A stretch of 41,814 nt of DNA, taken from assembly GCA_049671305.1 (NCBI GenBank), contig JBATUR010000109.1:1-41814 (forward strand), read 5' to 3'. The stretch is from CADCTM01 sp049671305 (GTDB lineage: Bacteria > Cyanobacteriota > Cyanobacteriia > Cyanobacteriales > Coleofasciculaceae). Of the stretch, positions 23,509-32,826 are shown piece after piece; positions within the stretch are counted from its first letter, which is position 1, and the number at the start of each line of letters is the position of its first letter. Made by a program: the position numbers and the translations under genes. The notes under the pieces were generated by a model that ran no database searches, was not told where the DNA came from, and saw only the letters and a program-made list of their open reading frames with translations.

Positions 23509-24924
23509 ATGAATAACGCCACGCCAGCTCAAGCATTCGAGGCGTTGCTAAATTATCTTAAATGTAGTCGAGGTTTCGACTTTACAGGCTATAAACGCCC
23601 TAGCTTGATACGCCAGATCAAAAAGCGTATGGTGCAGCTCAATATTGAATCCTATGAAAAATATCTCGACTACCTTAAATTAAACTCGATTGAACATAAT
23701 TATTTATTCGATGCATTATTAATAAATGTCACAACTTTTTTTCGTGATGCCTCTGCTTGGCAAAACTTAGCTCAAGAAATTATTCCGCGTTTAGTAGCAT
23801 CAAAGCAAGAGAAAGAAGCGATACGAGTTTGGAGTGCAGGTTGTGCTTCTGGTGAAGAAGCCTATACGATCGCTATTATTATAGCAGAAGCATTAGGGAC
23901 ACAAGATTTTAAAACACGAGTCAGAATTTATGCTACAGATGTCGATGAACAAGCATTAACAAATGGTCGCCTTGCCAATTACAAATCTATAGCCATGAAA
24001 GTTGTTTCGGCTGAGTATTTGGACAAATACTTTAAAGCTACAGAAACTGGTTATTCTTTTGATAATGAGTTGCGGCAAGCAGTGATTTTTGGGAAACACA
24101 ATTTGGTTCAAGATGCGCCAATTTCTCGCCTTGATTTGCTAGTATGTCGCAACACGTTGATGTATTTTAGTGCAGAAACTCAGGCACGTATTTTGAAGCG
24201 TTTTCATTTTGCTCTCAAAGATACTGGTTTTTTGTTTGTTGGCAAAGCGGAGATGTTGTTGAGTCAGGTGAATCTTTTTGCTCCGGTACAGTTTGAGTCT
24301 CGTATTTTCTCTAAATTGCCAAAACAACGACGCGATAATTTCGCGCAAGCCCCAGAAGTTTCTCACTTATTCTTAGCAAAAGAAGTTGAGAAGGCGACAG
24401 ATGAAAACCAGTCAGTTGAGCTTAATACTTTACAAGAGCAAGCTTTTGAGTGTCTGCCTTTTGCTCAAATTGTAGTTGATATTTATGGTAGTTTGGTGTC
24501 AGTAAATCGACAAGCAAGAGAGCTATTTGGTCTAGTATCTAGTGACTTGGGTTGTCTTTTACAAGAGCTTGAGATACCTTTTTTGAGCGAATTGCGATCG
24601 CCTATTGAGCAGGCGTATGCACAAGGCTCTTCTATTCAATTATCTAATTTAGAGCTACTCGTTGCAAGTGACAGCAAAATCATTTATTTGGAGATTACAA
24701 TTATGCCTTTGCTAAATCGTAATGCTAAAGAAATTGGTGTTTCAATTGTTTTTAATGATGTAACACAATACAACTTATTACAACAGAAGTCTGAGCGTTC
24801 CACTCAGGAATTAAAAACACTCAACGAGCAGCTTCAAGTTAGCAACGAAGAATTACAAACGATTAATGAGGAGCTTCAATGTACAAATGAAAAATTAAGT
24901 GATCACCAAAATCTTGAAAGATAA
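23509..24924 (+). CDS. CheR-type methyltransferase fused to a PAS domain and coiled coil
   Basis: The 471-residue protein has an N-terminal CheR helical domain (residues ~5-80, ending INVTTFFRD) and a SAM-binding methyltransferase domain (~85-270) with VWSAGCASGEEAY, IYATDVDEQAL and LLVCRNTLMYFSAETQ. A PAS-like domain follows at ~310-425 (AFECLPFAQIVVDIYGSLVSV). The protein ends in a heptad coiled coil (LNEQLQVSNEELQTINEEL). In the larger CheB-CheR-PAS-kinase fusions this coil leads into more PAS and kinase domains; here it stops at 24924. CheR methylates glutamates on chemoreceptors, but no receptor or CheB gene is nearby, so the substrate is unknown. Confidence 0.93.
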   Translation: MNNATPAQAFEALLNYLKCSRGFDFTGYKRPSLIRQIKKRMVQLNIESYEKYLDYLKLNSIEHNYLFDALLINVTTFFRDASAWQNLAQEIIPRLVASKQEKEAIRVWSAGCASGEEAYTIAIIIAEALGTQDFKTRVRIYATDVDEQALTNGRLANYKSIAMKVVSAEYLDKYFKATETGYSFDNELRQAVIFGKHNLVQDAPISRLDLLVCRNTLMYFSAETQARILKRFHFALKDTGFLFVGKAEMLLSQVNLFAPVQFESRIFSKLPKQRRDNFAQAPEVSHLFLAKEVEKATDENQSVELNTLQEQAFECLPFAQIVVDIYGSLVSVNRQARELFGLVSSDLGCLLQELEIPFLSELRSPIEQAYAQGSSIQLSNLELLVASDSKIIYLEITIMPLLNRNAKEIGVSIVFNDVTQYNLLQQKSERSTQELKTLNEQLQVSNEELQTINEELQCTNEKLSDHQNLER

Positions 24925-24965
24925 ATATGACAGAAAACCTTGTAATTGTACACAATAAAATATTA

Positions 24966-25802
24966 TTAGTTTCGTCCAGCTTCCAAAGTTATTACTGTTA
25001 CTTCTGGCGGACAAAAAAGCCTTCCGGGCGCATAGCTACCCAAACCACGATTGACGTAAAGTTGGTTATTACCTATCTGATGCAGTCCTCTTGCCCATTC
25101 CCAATGCTTTACAACTCGCATACAGGCTTCAATAAAAGGTATTTTAGATTTGACTATGTTGGGAATATATGGCTGAATTTTTTTCAAAAGTGCGGGTGCT
25201 GCTCCCATGCCAGGTATGGAAATTTGACCGCCATGAGTATGACCTGATAGTTGTAAGTCTACTCGCCATTGCTGCAGTGTTTCTGCACTATCAGGGTTGT
25301 GTGATAAAACAATACGTGGAATTTTTGGATCAAGTTGATTCATGACGGGAGCTGGATTAAAATCACGACACCAAAAGTCGGAAAGCCCCACAATGGGCAA
25401 TTGTGAACCGAAAGGGTAAGCGATTTCATCCCACAAAACCTGTATGTCAATACTGGAAAGGGCTGCAGTCACTTGTGCTTTAGAGCGAGAGTAATATAAG
25501 TCATGGTTGCCCAAGACTGCATAAACTCCAGCTTGGCTTTGCAGGTGTTTTAGCTGCTCTACTAAGGGGTAGATTTTGTTGGGATCGGTAGTTACATAGT
25601 CGCCAGTTAGTAAGATCAAATCAGGTTCTGCTTGATTTGTGGCTTCGATGGCTTGGGCAAGTAAACTGTCTGATAGTCGTAAGCCATCATAATGTAAATC
25701 TGAAAGCTGTACTAGTTTTTTGCCACTCAGTGACGATGGCAAATTGGCGATCGCAATTGTTACTCTTTCAACACTTAATGGTTCTGAAAATATCCAGTCC
25801 AT
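24966..25802 (-). CDS. Calcineurin-like metallophosphoesterase (YaeI-type)
   Basis: The 278-residue protein has the full set of metal-binding motifs of the calcineurin-like phosphoesterase family: QLSDLHYDG near residue 32 (D-x-H), LLTGDYV near 64, VLGNHDLYY near 95, VLSHNPD near 165 and LSGHTHGGQI near 186. The order and length match the YaeI / YkuE group of proteins that hydrolyse phosphodiester or pyrophosphate bonds, some acting on lipid A precursors or membrane lipids. No signal peptide or transmembrane segment is present here, unlike many YkuE members. The substrate is unknown. It is divergent from the polysaccharide operon that begins at 26002 and converges with the CheR gene. A HIP1 site lies at 25747, the last before the island. 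Confidence 0.93.
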   Translation of the reverse strand: MDWIFSEPLSVERVTIAIANLPSSLSGKKLVQLSDLHYDGLRLSDSLLAQAIEATNQAEPDLILLTGDYVTTDPNKIYPLVEQLKHLQSQAGVYAVLGNHDLYYSRSKAQVTAALSSIDIQVLWDEIAYPFGSQLPIVGLSDFWCRDFNPAPVMNQLDPKIPRIVLSHNPDSAETLQQWRVDLQLSGHTHGGQISIPGMGAAPALLKKIQPYIPNIVKSKIPFIEACMRVVKHWEWARGLHQIGNNQLYVNRGLGSYAPGRLFCPPEVTVITLEAGRN

Positions 25803-26001
25803 ATTACTGACTATTCCTTTTCTCCAAAATACGCTTACAGCATAGCTTAGACTTAAAATTCTACGATGAAGACCACAGAGTATCCGGAAATAATTTACTT
25901 ATGATTTTAGAGTAATTCGCTTCAGTTTCTCTTTTTGCTGGTAAGATAAAATCAAAATTATAGCTTTCAATTAGCTATTTTTAATAGGAGCTACCAAAAT
26001 C

Positions 26002-27393
26002 ATGAAAGAACTAATTTTAGGTAATCCAGTAATTCTAATATTTTTTATTGCTCTAGGAATCCTTTATACGTTTTTACTTTTTCATTTTGCAGGTAGGGCT
26101 AAAAAACTTAGCTCAAATTTAGAAAAGATTTTTCTAGGTATTTTTATTCTTAGTATAGCAGGGGCTACTGGTGTTAACCTCAACCCTTTCGATAAACTTA
26201 ATCCTAATGTTATGGCATTAAGAGATACCACCATGCCAACAATTGCTGGTCAAATTGGTATTTATATTATTTGCTTACTTCTTTTAAGTTCACGATTAAG
26301 ATACACTCTAAAGAATTTCCTCAATGCTTTTGCTGAACTGATTATTAAAGAACCTTTTTTAGTTTTATTGTTTTTAATTATTGGTCTTTCTAGTTTTTGG
26401 TCAAATGATCCCAATAGTACATTCAAAGCAAGTGTTGTATGTTTAGAAACCGCTGCAATCGCAATTTATATGGGCAAACAGTATTCTTGGAAAGAAATTT
26501 ATCCAATATGGCGCTGGATTAATATTAGTATAGTTCTTCTCAGCATTTATCAAGCAATCGCACAAAATCAGGTGCCGTGGACAGGTATTTTGGGACACAA
26601 GAACCAGTTTTCTTTTTTCATGGCTCAAAGTGCAATTTTATGGTTGATGCATTCAGTGTATTCACCAAAACAACGTTACTTGTCTGTTATATTTTCTATT
26701 TTATCATTGATCGCTTTGAACCAAGGAGGGAGTGGCGCAAGTAAGGTTTTAACTGTTGTTTTATTAGGGCTATGGGCATACTTTGGTTTTCTCAAAAGAT
26801 TACCTGTAAAATGGGCAGTTGTTTCAGTTATTTTATTTATGATTGTGAGCGTATGTTTGACAATTGTGGTAACTGATAATTTAGAATTTATTGTTGTAGA
26901 TACTCTGAATAAAGACATGACCTTAACTGGACGAACAGATTTTTGGCCCATGATTATTGCTAAAATCAATCAACGTCCCTTTTTAGGTTATGGAATTAAT
27001 GGTTTTTGGCAACCTTGGAGAATGGGAGACAATCCAGCCGGCGATATTATTGTAGCGAAAACTCAGTTTCGACCTCCTCACGCCCACAATGGTTTCTTAG
27101 ATTTGGGTTTAGATTTAGGTTGGATCGGAGTCTCTTTGTATGCCCTTTCCTTTTTTAATAACGTCGTAAAAGCAGTAGTATATTTAAGTCGTAACCGGCT
27201 TCCTGAATCTGGATTACCACTTTTATTATTAACTTACACTTTAATGACGAACATGACAGAAACTGGTCTAGTTGGAGTGACTAGTATTTGGTTTTGGTAT
27301 GTAGTAACAACTGTCAGGCTAACCTTAGATACATCAAAAAAAGATTATTCTAGTCATCAGCGAAAATTAGGGTCGGTATCATTACAAATGTGA
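26002..27393 (+). CDS. O-antigen ligase/polymerase-type membrane protein
   Basis: The 463-residue protein has about ten to eleven hydrophobic helices over residues 8-440 and the conserved external loop motif of the Wzy_C / O-antigen ligase family, PFLGYGINGFW near 327 and HNGFLDLGLDLGWIGV near 362. It should polymerise or ligate polysaccharide repeat units at the outer face of the inner membrane. The sequence is low in the charged residues needed to tell a polymerase from a ligase. The start at 26002 has the ribosome binding site AGGAG at good spacing. It leads the polysaccharide operon, with the flippase gene next. Confidence 0.9.
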   Translation: MKELILGNPVILIFFIALGILYTFLLFHFAGRAKKLSSNLEKIFLGIFILSIAGATGVNLNPFDKLNPNVMALRDTTMPTIAGQIGIYIICLLLLSSRLRYTLKNFLNAFAELIIKEPFLVLLFLIIGLSSFWSNDPNSTFKASVVCLETAAIAIYMGKQYSWKEIYPIWRWINISIVLLSIYQAIAQNQVPWTGILGHKNQFSFFMAQSAILWLMHSVYSPKQRYLSVIFSILSLIALNQGGSGASKVLTVVLLGLWAYFGFLKRLPVKWAVVSVILFMIVSVCLTIVVTDNLEFIVVDTLNKDMTLTGRTDFWPMIIAKINQRPFLGYGINGFWQPWRMGDNPAGDIIVAKTQFRPPHAHNGFLDLGLDLGWIGVSLYALSFFNNVVKAVVYLSRNRLPESGLPLLLLTYTLMTNMTETGLVGVTSIWFWYVVTTVRLTLDTSKKDYSSHQRKLGSVSLQM

Positions 27394-27447
27394 AAAACTA
27401 ACTTGTTAATTAAAATCAGCTTAATTTATTCACAATAGAGGATTTTA

Positions 27448-28779
27448 ATGTTAAAAAAAATCAGTTCGATGCTCCAAAACCTTAGCCCCAATCTGCGCCA
27501 GGTTATTGGCAATACAGGTTGGCTATTTGCAGAAAAGATTGTACAAATGGGCTTGGGGTTACTTGTTGGAGTGTGGATTACACGTTATCTTGGTCCAGAA
27601 AGATTTGGTCGATTAAACTATGCTCTAGCAATTGTTGGCCTCTTTCTTCCCTTTGCCAAGCTCGGTTTAGATAGCATTATTGTCAGAAATTTAGCTCGCG
27701 ATCCATCTTGCAAAAATCCCACTCTTGGCAGTGCTTTCTTTCTAAAAATTGTTAGTAGTCTGATCACATTGATTATTACATTAGGAGTGATTTTTGCTAT
27801 TACTCCTGATCAGACAGCAATTACTCAAGAAACTCGCTGGCTAGTCGGAATTATCGCTGCAGGAACAACAATTCAATCTTTTGATGTTATTGATTATTGG
27901 TTTCAATCACAAATTCAAGCTAAGTACTCAGTTTTAGCGAGAAATGTTGCTTATGTACTGATAAATTTTGTCAAAATTTTGTTAATTCAATTGAAAGCAC
28001 CTCTGATAGCTTTTGCTATTGTTATGGTTGCAGAGTATGCTTTATGTGCTTTGGCAATGGTAATTATTTATCAATTTAATGGAAATTTTATTAAAGCCTG
28101 GAATTTTAATCTAAAATCTGCAAAATCATTACTAAAAGATAGCTGGCCCCTAATTTTTGCAGGCATAGTTGTGATGATTTATATGCGTATAGATCAAGTC
28201 ATGCTAGGTCAGATGATTGGGGAAAAGTCTGTTGGCATCTACTCAGCGGCTGTTAAAATCTCGGAGCTATGGTATTTTGTTCCTGGTGCGATTGTTAACT
28301 CAGTTTTTCCCTCAATCGTACAGGCTAAAGAAATTGGTGAAGAAGTTTACTACAAACGTGTGCAAAAATTATTTAATATAATGACAGTATTAGCTTACTG
28401 CGTTGCCATTCCTATTACTTTTTACTCGACCCAAATTGTCACATTAATCTATGGTAAAAACTATGCTGAAGCAGGACCTATACTAACTATACATATTTGG
28501 ACAGGTTTATTTGTCTCTTTAGGAGTAGCCAGAGAAACTTGGTTAACAACTGAAGGTTTAATGAAATTTACAGCGGCAACAACAGCAGTTGGAGCATTGA
28601 TTAACGTTGTTTTAAATTATTTTTTGATTGGTTCGTATGGTGGTTTAGGCGCTGCTTTTGCGACTGTTGCCGCACAATTTGTCGCTTCTTACGCTGCTGG
28701 TGCATTTTATACAAGAACTAGAAAAATTTTCTTATATCAAACAAAAGCTATTACACTTTTTGGCTTAACCAGCAGATAA
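27448..28779 (+). CDS. Wzx-type polysaccharide flippase
   Basis: The 443-residue protein has twelve or so hydrophobic helices and the usual start of O-antigen flippases (GNTGWLFAEKIVQMGLGLLV, then RYLGPERFGRLNYALA). Further family marks are DYWFQSQIQAKY near 148 and VMIYMRIDQVMLGQMIG near 242. It should flip lipid-linked repeat units from the cytoplasmic to the periplasmic face. The start at 27448 follows the ribosome binding site GAGG. It is downstream of the polymerase/ligase gene with a 54-base gap; the pair is the core of a Wzx/Wzy-type assembly system. Confidence 0.94.
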   Translation: MLKKISSMLQNLSPNLRQVIGNTGWLFAEKIVQMGLGLLVGVWITRYLGPERFGRLNYALAIVGLFLPFAKLGLDSIIVRNLARDPSCKNPTLGSAFFLKIVSSLITLIITLGVIFAITPDQTAITQETRWLVGIIAAGTTIQSFDVIDYWFQSQIQAKYSVLARNVAYVLINFVKILLIQLKAPLIAFAIVMVAEYALCALAMVIIYQFNGNFIKAWNFNLKSAKSLLKDSWPLIFAGIVVMIYMRIDQVMLGQMIGEKSVGIYSAAVKISELWYFVPGAIVNSVFPSIVQAKEIGEEVYYKRVQKLFNIMTVLAYCVAIPITFYSTQIVTLIYGKNYAEAGPILTIHIWTGLFVSLGVARETWLTTEGLMKFTAATTAVGALINVVLNYFLIGSYGGLGAAFATVAAQFVASYAAGAFYTRTRKIFLYQTKAITLFGLTSR

Positions 28780-28807
28780 AAAACATTTTATTTTAAAATT
28801 ATTAGAG

Positions 28808-29734
28808 ATGCCTGATTACCTGATGAAAACTCCCATAACTTTGATTATCTTTAAACGATTAGAGCAAACAGAAAAAGTTTTTGAAACGATTCGCCAAGTT
28901 AAACCTGCAAAGCTTTTAGTAATTGCTGATGGTCCCCGCACAAATCGACCAGGCGAAGCAGAGCAATGTGCTGCTACTCGTGCGATTATTGATCGTGTAG
29001 ATTGGGATTGTCAGGTTTTAAAGAATTATTCAGATAGCAATATTGGTTGCGATCCTCGAATTGTTAGTGGCTTAAATTGGGTATTTGAGCAGGTTGAGGA
29101 AACAATTATCCTAGAAGATGATTGTGTACCTCATCCTAGCTTTTTCCCCTACTGTGAAGAGCTACTTGACCGCTATAGGCATGATCAACGTATCATGAAC
29201 ATATCAGGTCAAAATGTCCAATTTGGTCAGCATAAAACCGAATATAGTTACTACTTTTCTCGTTATACTCTTTGCTGGGGCTGGGCAACTTGGAAACGTG
29301 CTTGGAATTACTTCGATGTTGATCTTAAACTTTGGCCCGAAATCAAAGATCATAACTTTCTTAACACAATTTTAACTGACCCTTATGCTGTAAAAGTTTG
29401 GACTCAAGGTTTACAACTTCATTATGATAGACATCTTACAGGTTGGGACTTTAAATGGATGTTTGCTTGTTGGATTCAGAATGCTTTTAGTATTATTCCA
29501 GACGTAAACTTAGTCACAAATATCGGTCATGATCCAGAAGCAACTCATACCAATGATCAGCAAAGTCCTTATAATCAAATGACTACATATCCCATGTCGT
29601 TTCCTATTAAACATCCACCTTTTATGATTCGGGATTTGGAGGCTGATAAATTCACGCAAAGGACGTTATTTAATTATGACCCGCCCTTAATTAAAAAAGT
29701 TCAACGCAAGTTAAAGAAATTGTTGAGTGCATAA
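28808..29734 (+). CDS. Glycosyltransferase, HlpA-like family
   Basis: The 308-residue protein starts ITLIIFKRLEQTEKVFETI, then has LLVIADGPR near 35 and a metal/sugar-nucleotide site TIILEDDCVPHPSFFPY near 99. The middle includes CWGWATWKRAWNYF near 157 and GWDFKWMFACWIQNAF near 216, which I know from proteins annotated as HlpA-like or family-2-type glycosyltransferases of polysaccharide clusters. The ATG at 28808 is used; Met6 at 28823 is an alternative start. Spacing to the flippase gene is 28 bases. Which sugar it transfers is unknown. Confidence 0.82.
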   Translation: MPDYLMKTPITLIIFKRLEQTEKVFETIRQVKPAKLLVIADGPRTNRPGEAEQCAATRAIIDRVDWDCQVLKNYSDSNIGCDPRIVSGLNWVFEQVEETIILEDDCVPHPSFFPYCEELLDRYRHDQRIMNISGQNVQFGQHKTEYSYYFSRYTLCWGWATWKRAWNYFDVDLKLWPEIKDHNFLNTILTDPYAVKVWTQGLQLHYDRHLTGWDFKWMFACWIQNAFSIIPDVNLVTNIGHDPEATHTNDQQSPYNQMTTYPMSFPIKHPPFMIRDLEADKFTQRTLFNYDPPLIKKVQRKLKKLLSA

Positions 29735-29763
29735 GCTATATTATTATTTTGAGGATTTAAAAA

Positions 29764-30669
29764 ATGAACACCCCTAAAGATTTTTATGATGCTAATGGTT
29801 ACCACATAGTTGAAAAATTAATACCAGAATCTTTGATTGATCAGCTATTAACAATTTATAAGTCAAACATACTAGCTTCAAAAGATTACTTTTTTAGGCA
29901 GTCAAGCAATCGTTGGGAAACTAATAAAACCTCAGCTTACGGATATGCTGAAGAGTCTTTTCTCAATGTTCACGACTACCCCAACTATCTAGAATTTACA
30001 GAAATTACTAGACAAATTTTTTGTTCTCAATCTGTACAAGAAGCTTTAACTCAAATCACAGGCAGTGCAGAGCATAACCTCATGCAATCTATGTTATTTG
30101 ATCTAAATACAGCAACTCATGCTCACCAAGACTGGTACTATTTAGATTCTATGCCTCCTGGTCATTTACTAGCTGGTTGGTTCGCTTTAGAAGATATTCA
30201 CCAAGAAGCTGGTCGCTTTTTTGTATTACCAAAATCTAACTGGGTTGACTTTGACTTAACAGTTGATGAGAAGGTTTCTACCACACCTTATCGGAAAAAA
30301 CTACAAGATTATTTAGACACTCATCAAGACAATATTTATGCTCCTGCTTTAAAAAAAGGAGATGTACTTTTTTGGAATTCTCGAACAATTCATGGCTCTT
30401 TAGAAACAATAGATCCTCAATATTCTAGAAAATCTTTGACAGCTCATTATCTTCCTAGTCAGTATCAAAGTGGCAGTCGTTACGCAACATCTCCCAGTAA
30501 AATAGATTATGCAACTTATCGAGGAATGAAGTACAGATTAGTACCTGATGTCCAGAAAAACTTTTCCTACAAAGCTAAATTAAAAACAGATATGTGGGAA
30601 TATATCATTGATAGACCCAGACTAGCAAAAGCTGCCAAATTTGTTAAAGATACTTTGAAAAAGTCTTAA
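29764..30669 (+). CDS. Phytanoyl-CoA dioxygenase (PhyH)-family Fe(II)/2-oxoglutarate oxygenase
   Basis: The 301-residue protein has the jelly-roll oxygenase metal triad: H121-x-D123 in ATHAHQDWYYL and the distal H210 in WNSRTIHGSLE, with R222 in YSRKSLTAHYL placed to hold 2-oxoglutarate. RFFVLPKSNW near 151 is the usual 'G.L.V.PGSH' strand. Such enzymes hydroxylate or otherwise oxidise a small molecule or a bound sugar/lipid. Being between glycosyltransferase genes of a polysaccharide operon, it probably modifies a sugar, lipid carrier or side group, but the substrate cannot be told from sequence. It begins 29 bases after the HlpA-like gene. Confidence 0.87.
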   Translation: MNTPKDFYDANGYHIVEKLIPESLIDQLLTIYKSNILASKDYFFRQSSNRWETNKTSAYGYAEESFLNVHDYPNYLEFTEITRQIFCSQSVQEALTQITGSAEHNLMQSMLFDLNTATHAHQDWYYLDSMPPGHLLAGWFALEDIHQEAGRFFVLPKSNWVDFDLTVDEKVSTTPYRKKLQDYLDTHQDNIYAPALKKGDVLFWNSRTIHGSLETIDPQYSRKSLTAHYLPSQYQSGSRYATSPSKIDYATYRGMKYRLVPDVQKNFSYKAKLKTDMWEYIIDRPRLAKAAKFVKDTLKKS

Positions 30670-30722
30670 CAAATATCTGAAATCTGACAAATTATCATTA
30701 TTTATTTTAGAGTAAAACCAAG

Positions 30723-31574
30723 ATGTCTACTACTCCAAAACTTAGCGTAATAACCCCTTCTTATAATCAAGCTGGCTTTATAGAGGAGACGATAAAATCA
30801 GTTTTAGTCCAAAATTATCCTAATTTGGAGTACATAATAATTGATGGTGGTAGTACTGATGGTACAGTAGATATTATTGAGAGCTATACTGAAAACTTAT
30901 CTTATTATATTTCCGAAAAAGATCAAGGTCAGGCAGATGCGATTAATAAAGGATTTAAGGTAGCAACTGGAGATATTATTTGTTGGATAAATTCTGATGA
31001 TATCTTTGAACCTAATGCTTTTCAAAATGTAATTAAAGCCTTCAATAATAATAACTCTAATTTTATTTATGGCGATGGCTGGCTATTTGGACAAGGAATT
31101 CGTTTGCATAATAAGTACGCTAAAGTTAAACCAGGAATTGTAACAGAAGACATCCTTAAATATTGCGATCCCTTACATCAACCTTCGACATTTTGGACAA
31201 GAAATGTGCTTGATGAAGTTGGTTTTTTGGATGAAGACTTACATTATGTATTAGATTGGGAATTTTTTATTAGAATTTCTCAAAAGTTCCCACTCACCTA
31301 CATCCCATTTCCTTTCTCTGGCTATAGAATTCATCAAGATTGTAAAACTGAAAGTGGCAACTTAAAACGCTCGACTGAAATTATTAAAACTATTCAAAAA
31401 TATGCTCCAGAAGATTGGGTTCAGCTATATCTAGACTTGCAACCTCATTGCCCAGAATTATTAGCAATGAAAAAAAGTTGGAAAAGGTTTTATATCCCTT
31501 TTTTCTTAAAGCATCCAAATTTGCTTTTGAGTTATAACTTTCAAAATCTTAAAACTGCAACTGGTATGCTTTAA
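30723..31574 (+). CDS. Family 2 glycosyltransferase (WcaA-like)
   Basis: The 283-residue protein shows a textbook family-2 N-terminus: KLSVITPSYNQAGFIEETIK, YIIIDGGSTDGTVDIIE, EKDQGQADAINKGF, then the DxD-type site WINSDDIFEP near residue 88. The acceptor-binding part has DPLHQPSTFWTRN near 150 and LDWEFFIRIS near 180. It should be a cytoplasmic, membrane-associated sugar transferase within polysaccharide repeat-unit assembly. It is 53 bases after the oxygenase gene and 5 bases before the next gene, so it belongs to the same transcript. Confidence 0.93.
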   Translation: MSTTPKLSVITPSYNQAGFIEETIKSVLVQNYPNLEYIIIDGGSTDGTVDIIESYTENLSYYISEKDQGQADAINKGFKVATGDIICWINSDDIFEPNAFQNVIKAFNNNNSNFIYGDGWLFGQGIRLHNKYAKVKPGIVTEDILKYCDPLHQPSTFWTRNVLDEVGFLDEDLHYVLDWEFFIRISQKFPLTYIPFPFSGYRIHQDCKTESGNLKRSTEIIKTIQKYAPEDWVQLYLDLQPHCPELLAMKKSWKRFYIPFFLKHPNLLLSYNFQNLKTATGML

Positions 31575-31579
31575 TTATT

Positions 31580-32404
31580 ATGAAAAAATATTTAATTAGC
31601 TATGCTAGTCCTGAGTTTTATGAAAGTCAAAAGCGATTAAATAATTCTGCTCTTAAGTTTGGAGTAGATCAAGTTGATTCTTTCAATAATAACTGGTTAA
31701 AACAAACAGATTTTTACAAAAATAATAAACACATTCTAAACTTAAAGAGAGGTTCGGGATATTGGCTTTGGAAACCATTTATTATTTTAGATTATCTCAG
31801 CCAAATTGATGATGGTGACATCTTAATCTATGCTGACTCAGGTATTGAAGTTATTAGCAATCTTACTCCTCTAATAGAATTATGCATCAAACAAAAGGGA
31901 ATTTTACTTTTCAAAGTTCATGGAGGACATCTCAATCGTAAATGGACAAAACGAGACTGCTTTACTTTGATGAATTGTGATTCTGAACAATACTGGAATG
32001 CTGAACAAATCAATGCTAGCTTCCAAATTTACCTTAAAAACGAGGCTAGTATTAAATTTTTAGAGGATTACTTATACTACTGCCAGCAAATTAATATTCT
32101 TACTGACTTACCTAATATTTCTAGATTAGATAATCATTCAGAATTTGTCGATCATCGCCATGATCAGTCGGTACTTTCCCTACTAGCACTAAAATATCAT
32201 ATTGAGACTTTTAGAGACCCTTGCCAATGGGGAAATCATCTCAAGATGCCAGAATTTAGGAAAGCTGAAGAATGGCTATCTATGCCTTATTCTGATCCCT
32301 GTTTAAACTCAGCTTATCCTACAGTATTAAACCATCATCGAGAAAGAAAAATTACCTTGTTAGGTAAAATTAAAAATAAGCTTGCTAAGAGATTTGAAAA
32401 CTAA
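31580..32404 (+). CDS. Putative glycosyltransferase of a capsular-type family
   Basis: The 274-residue protein begins MKKYLISYASPEFYESQKRL. Features that point to a sugar transferase are the RGSGYWLWKP motif near residue 57 and the DxD-like site ILIYADSGIEV near 81. FRDPCQWGNHL near 211 could form the acceptor side. I cannot assign it to a numbered glycosyltransferase family. It is the last gene of the polysaccharide operon, 5 bases after the WcaA-like gene, and is followed by a bidirectional terminator hairpin shared with tRNA-Leu. Its AT-rich composition and lack of HIP1 match the rest of the operon. Confidence 0.7.
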   Translation: MKKYLISYASPEFYESQKRLNNSALKFGVDQVDSFNNNWLKQTDFYKNNKHILNLKRGSGYWLWKPFIILDYLSQIDDGDILIYADSGIEVISNLTPLIELCIKQKGILLFKVHGGHLNRKWTKRDCFTLMNCDSEQYWNAEQINASFQIYLKNEASIKFLEDYLYYCQQINILTDLPNISRLDNHSEFVDHRHDQSVLSLLALKYHIETFRDPCQWGNHLKMPEFRKAEEWLSMPYSDPCLNSAYPTVLNHHRERKITLLGKIKNKLAKRFEN

Positions 32405-32431
32405 GTTGCCAGTTTTAGCTTTGAACATAAA

Positions 32432-32465
32432 AAACGTTACTTTAACCGAAGTTGTAGTAACGTTT
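32432..32465 (-). terminator. Terminator hairpin, probably bidirectional
   Basis: AAACGTTACT (32432-32441) pairs perfectly with AGTAACGTTT (32456-32465), a 10-bp stem with a 14-base loop. On the minus strand it is followed by T-rich sequence (CGTTTTTTATG), so it suits the tRNA-Leu transcript. On the plus strand a weaker T-run would end the polysaccharide operon. Confidence 0.75.
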
Positions 32466-32505
32466 CTTTAAACATTCGTGGATAACTTAAGTTACCCTAT
32501 AACTA

Positions 32506-32586
32506 TGCGGATGGCGAGACTCGAACTCGCAAGGCAAAGCCACACGCCCCTCAAGCGTGCGCGTATACCAATTCCGCCACATCCGC
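32506..32586 (-). tRNA. tRNA-Leu (GAG)
   Basis: The minus strand folds into a tRNA: acceptor GCGGATG pairs with CATCCGC, and the discriminator is A. The anticodon stem CACGC/GCGTG holds loop TTGAGGG with anticodon GAG (plus-strand 32550-32552, CTC). The D arm, variable arm (TGGCTTTGCC) and T arm (GAGTTCGAGTC) are in place. The long variable arm fits a Leu tRNA. CCA is not encoded. It marks the right edge of the HIP1-poor polysaccharide region. Confidence 0.95.
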
Positions 32587-32826
32587 GTTATGTTCTAATA
32601 TTATCAAAAAGTCAGTAAATTATGACGCAGTATATGTATTTTCTTTGATAAAGCCCTTCTCCCATAACTTAAATTGATCACTCTTACAGAAAAACCTCTT
32701 GAACTGCCAGTTTCAGGTAAGATAGTTGTTTTTTTCCTGTACACAGCACAATTCAAGCAAAAAAGTAATAAATAGGGTACACGATCGCCTTTATCCTATC
32801 TGATACGGATCTAGCAGCGCTGTTCT

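Noticed and set aside
24927..25247. Plus-strand frame of 106 codons just after the CheR-PAS stop
   Set aside because: It starts 3 bases after the CheR stop and could be taken for a kinase remnant, but it is antisense to the metallophosphoesterase C-terminus and shows no domain.
26000..32600. Integrase, transposase or attachment repeats flanking the polysaccharide island
   Set aside because: None were visible by eye; the island idea rests only on HIP1 absence, composition and the tRNA.
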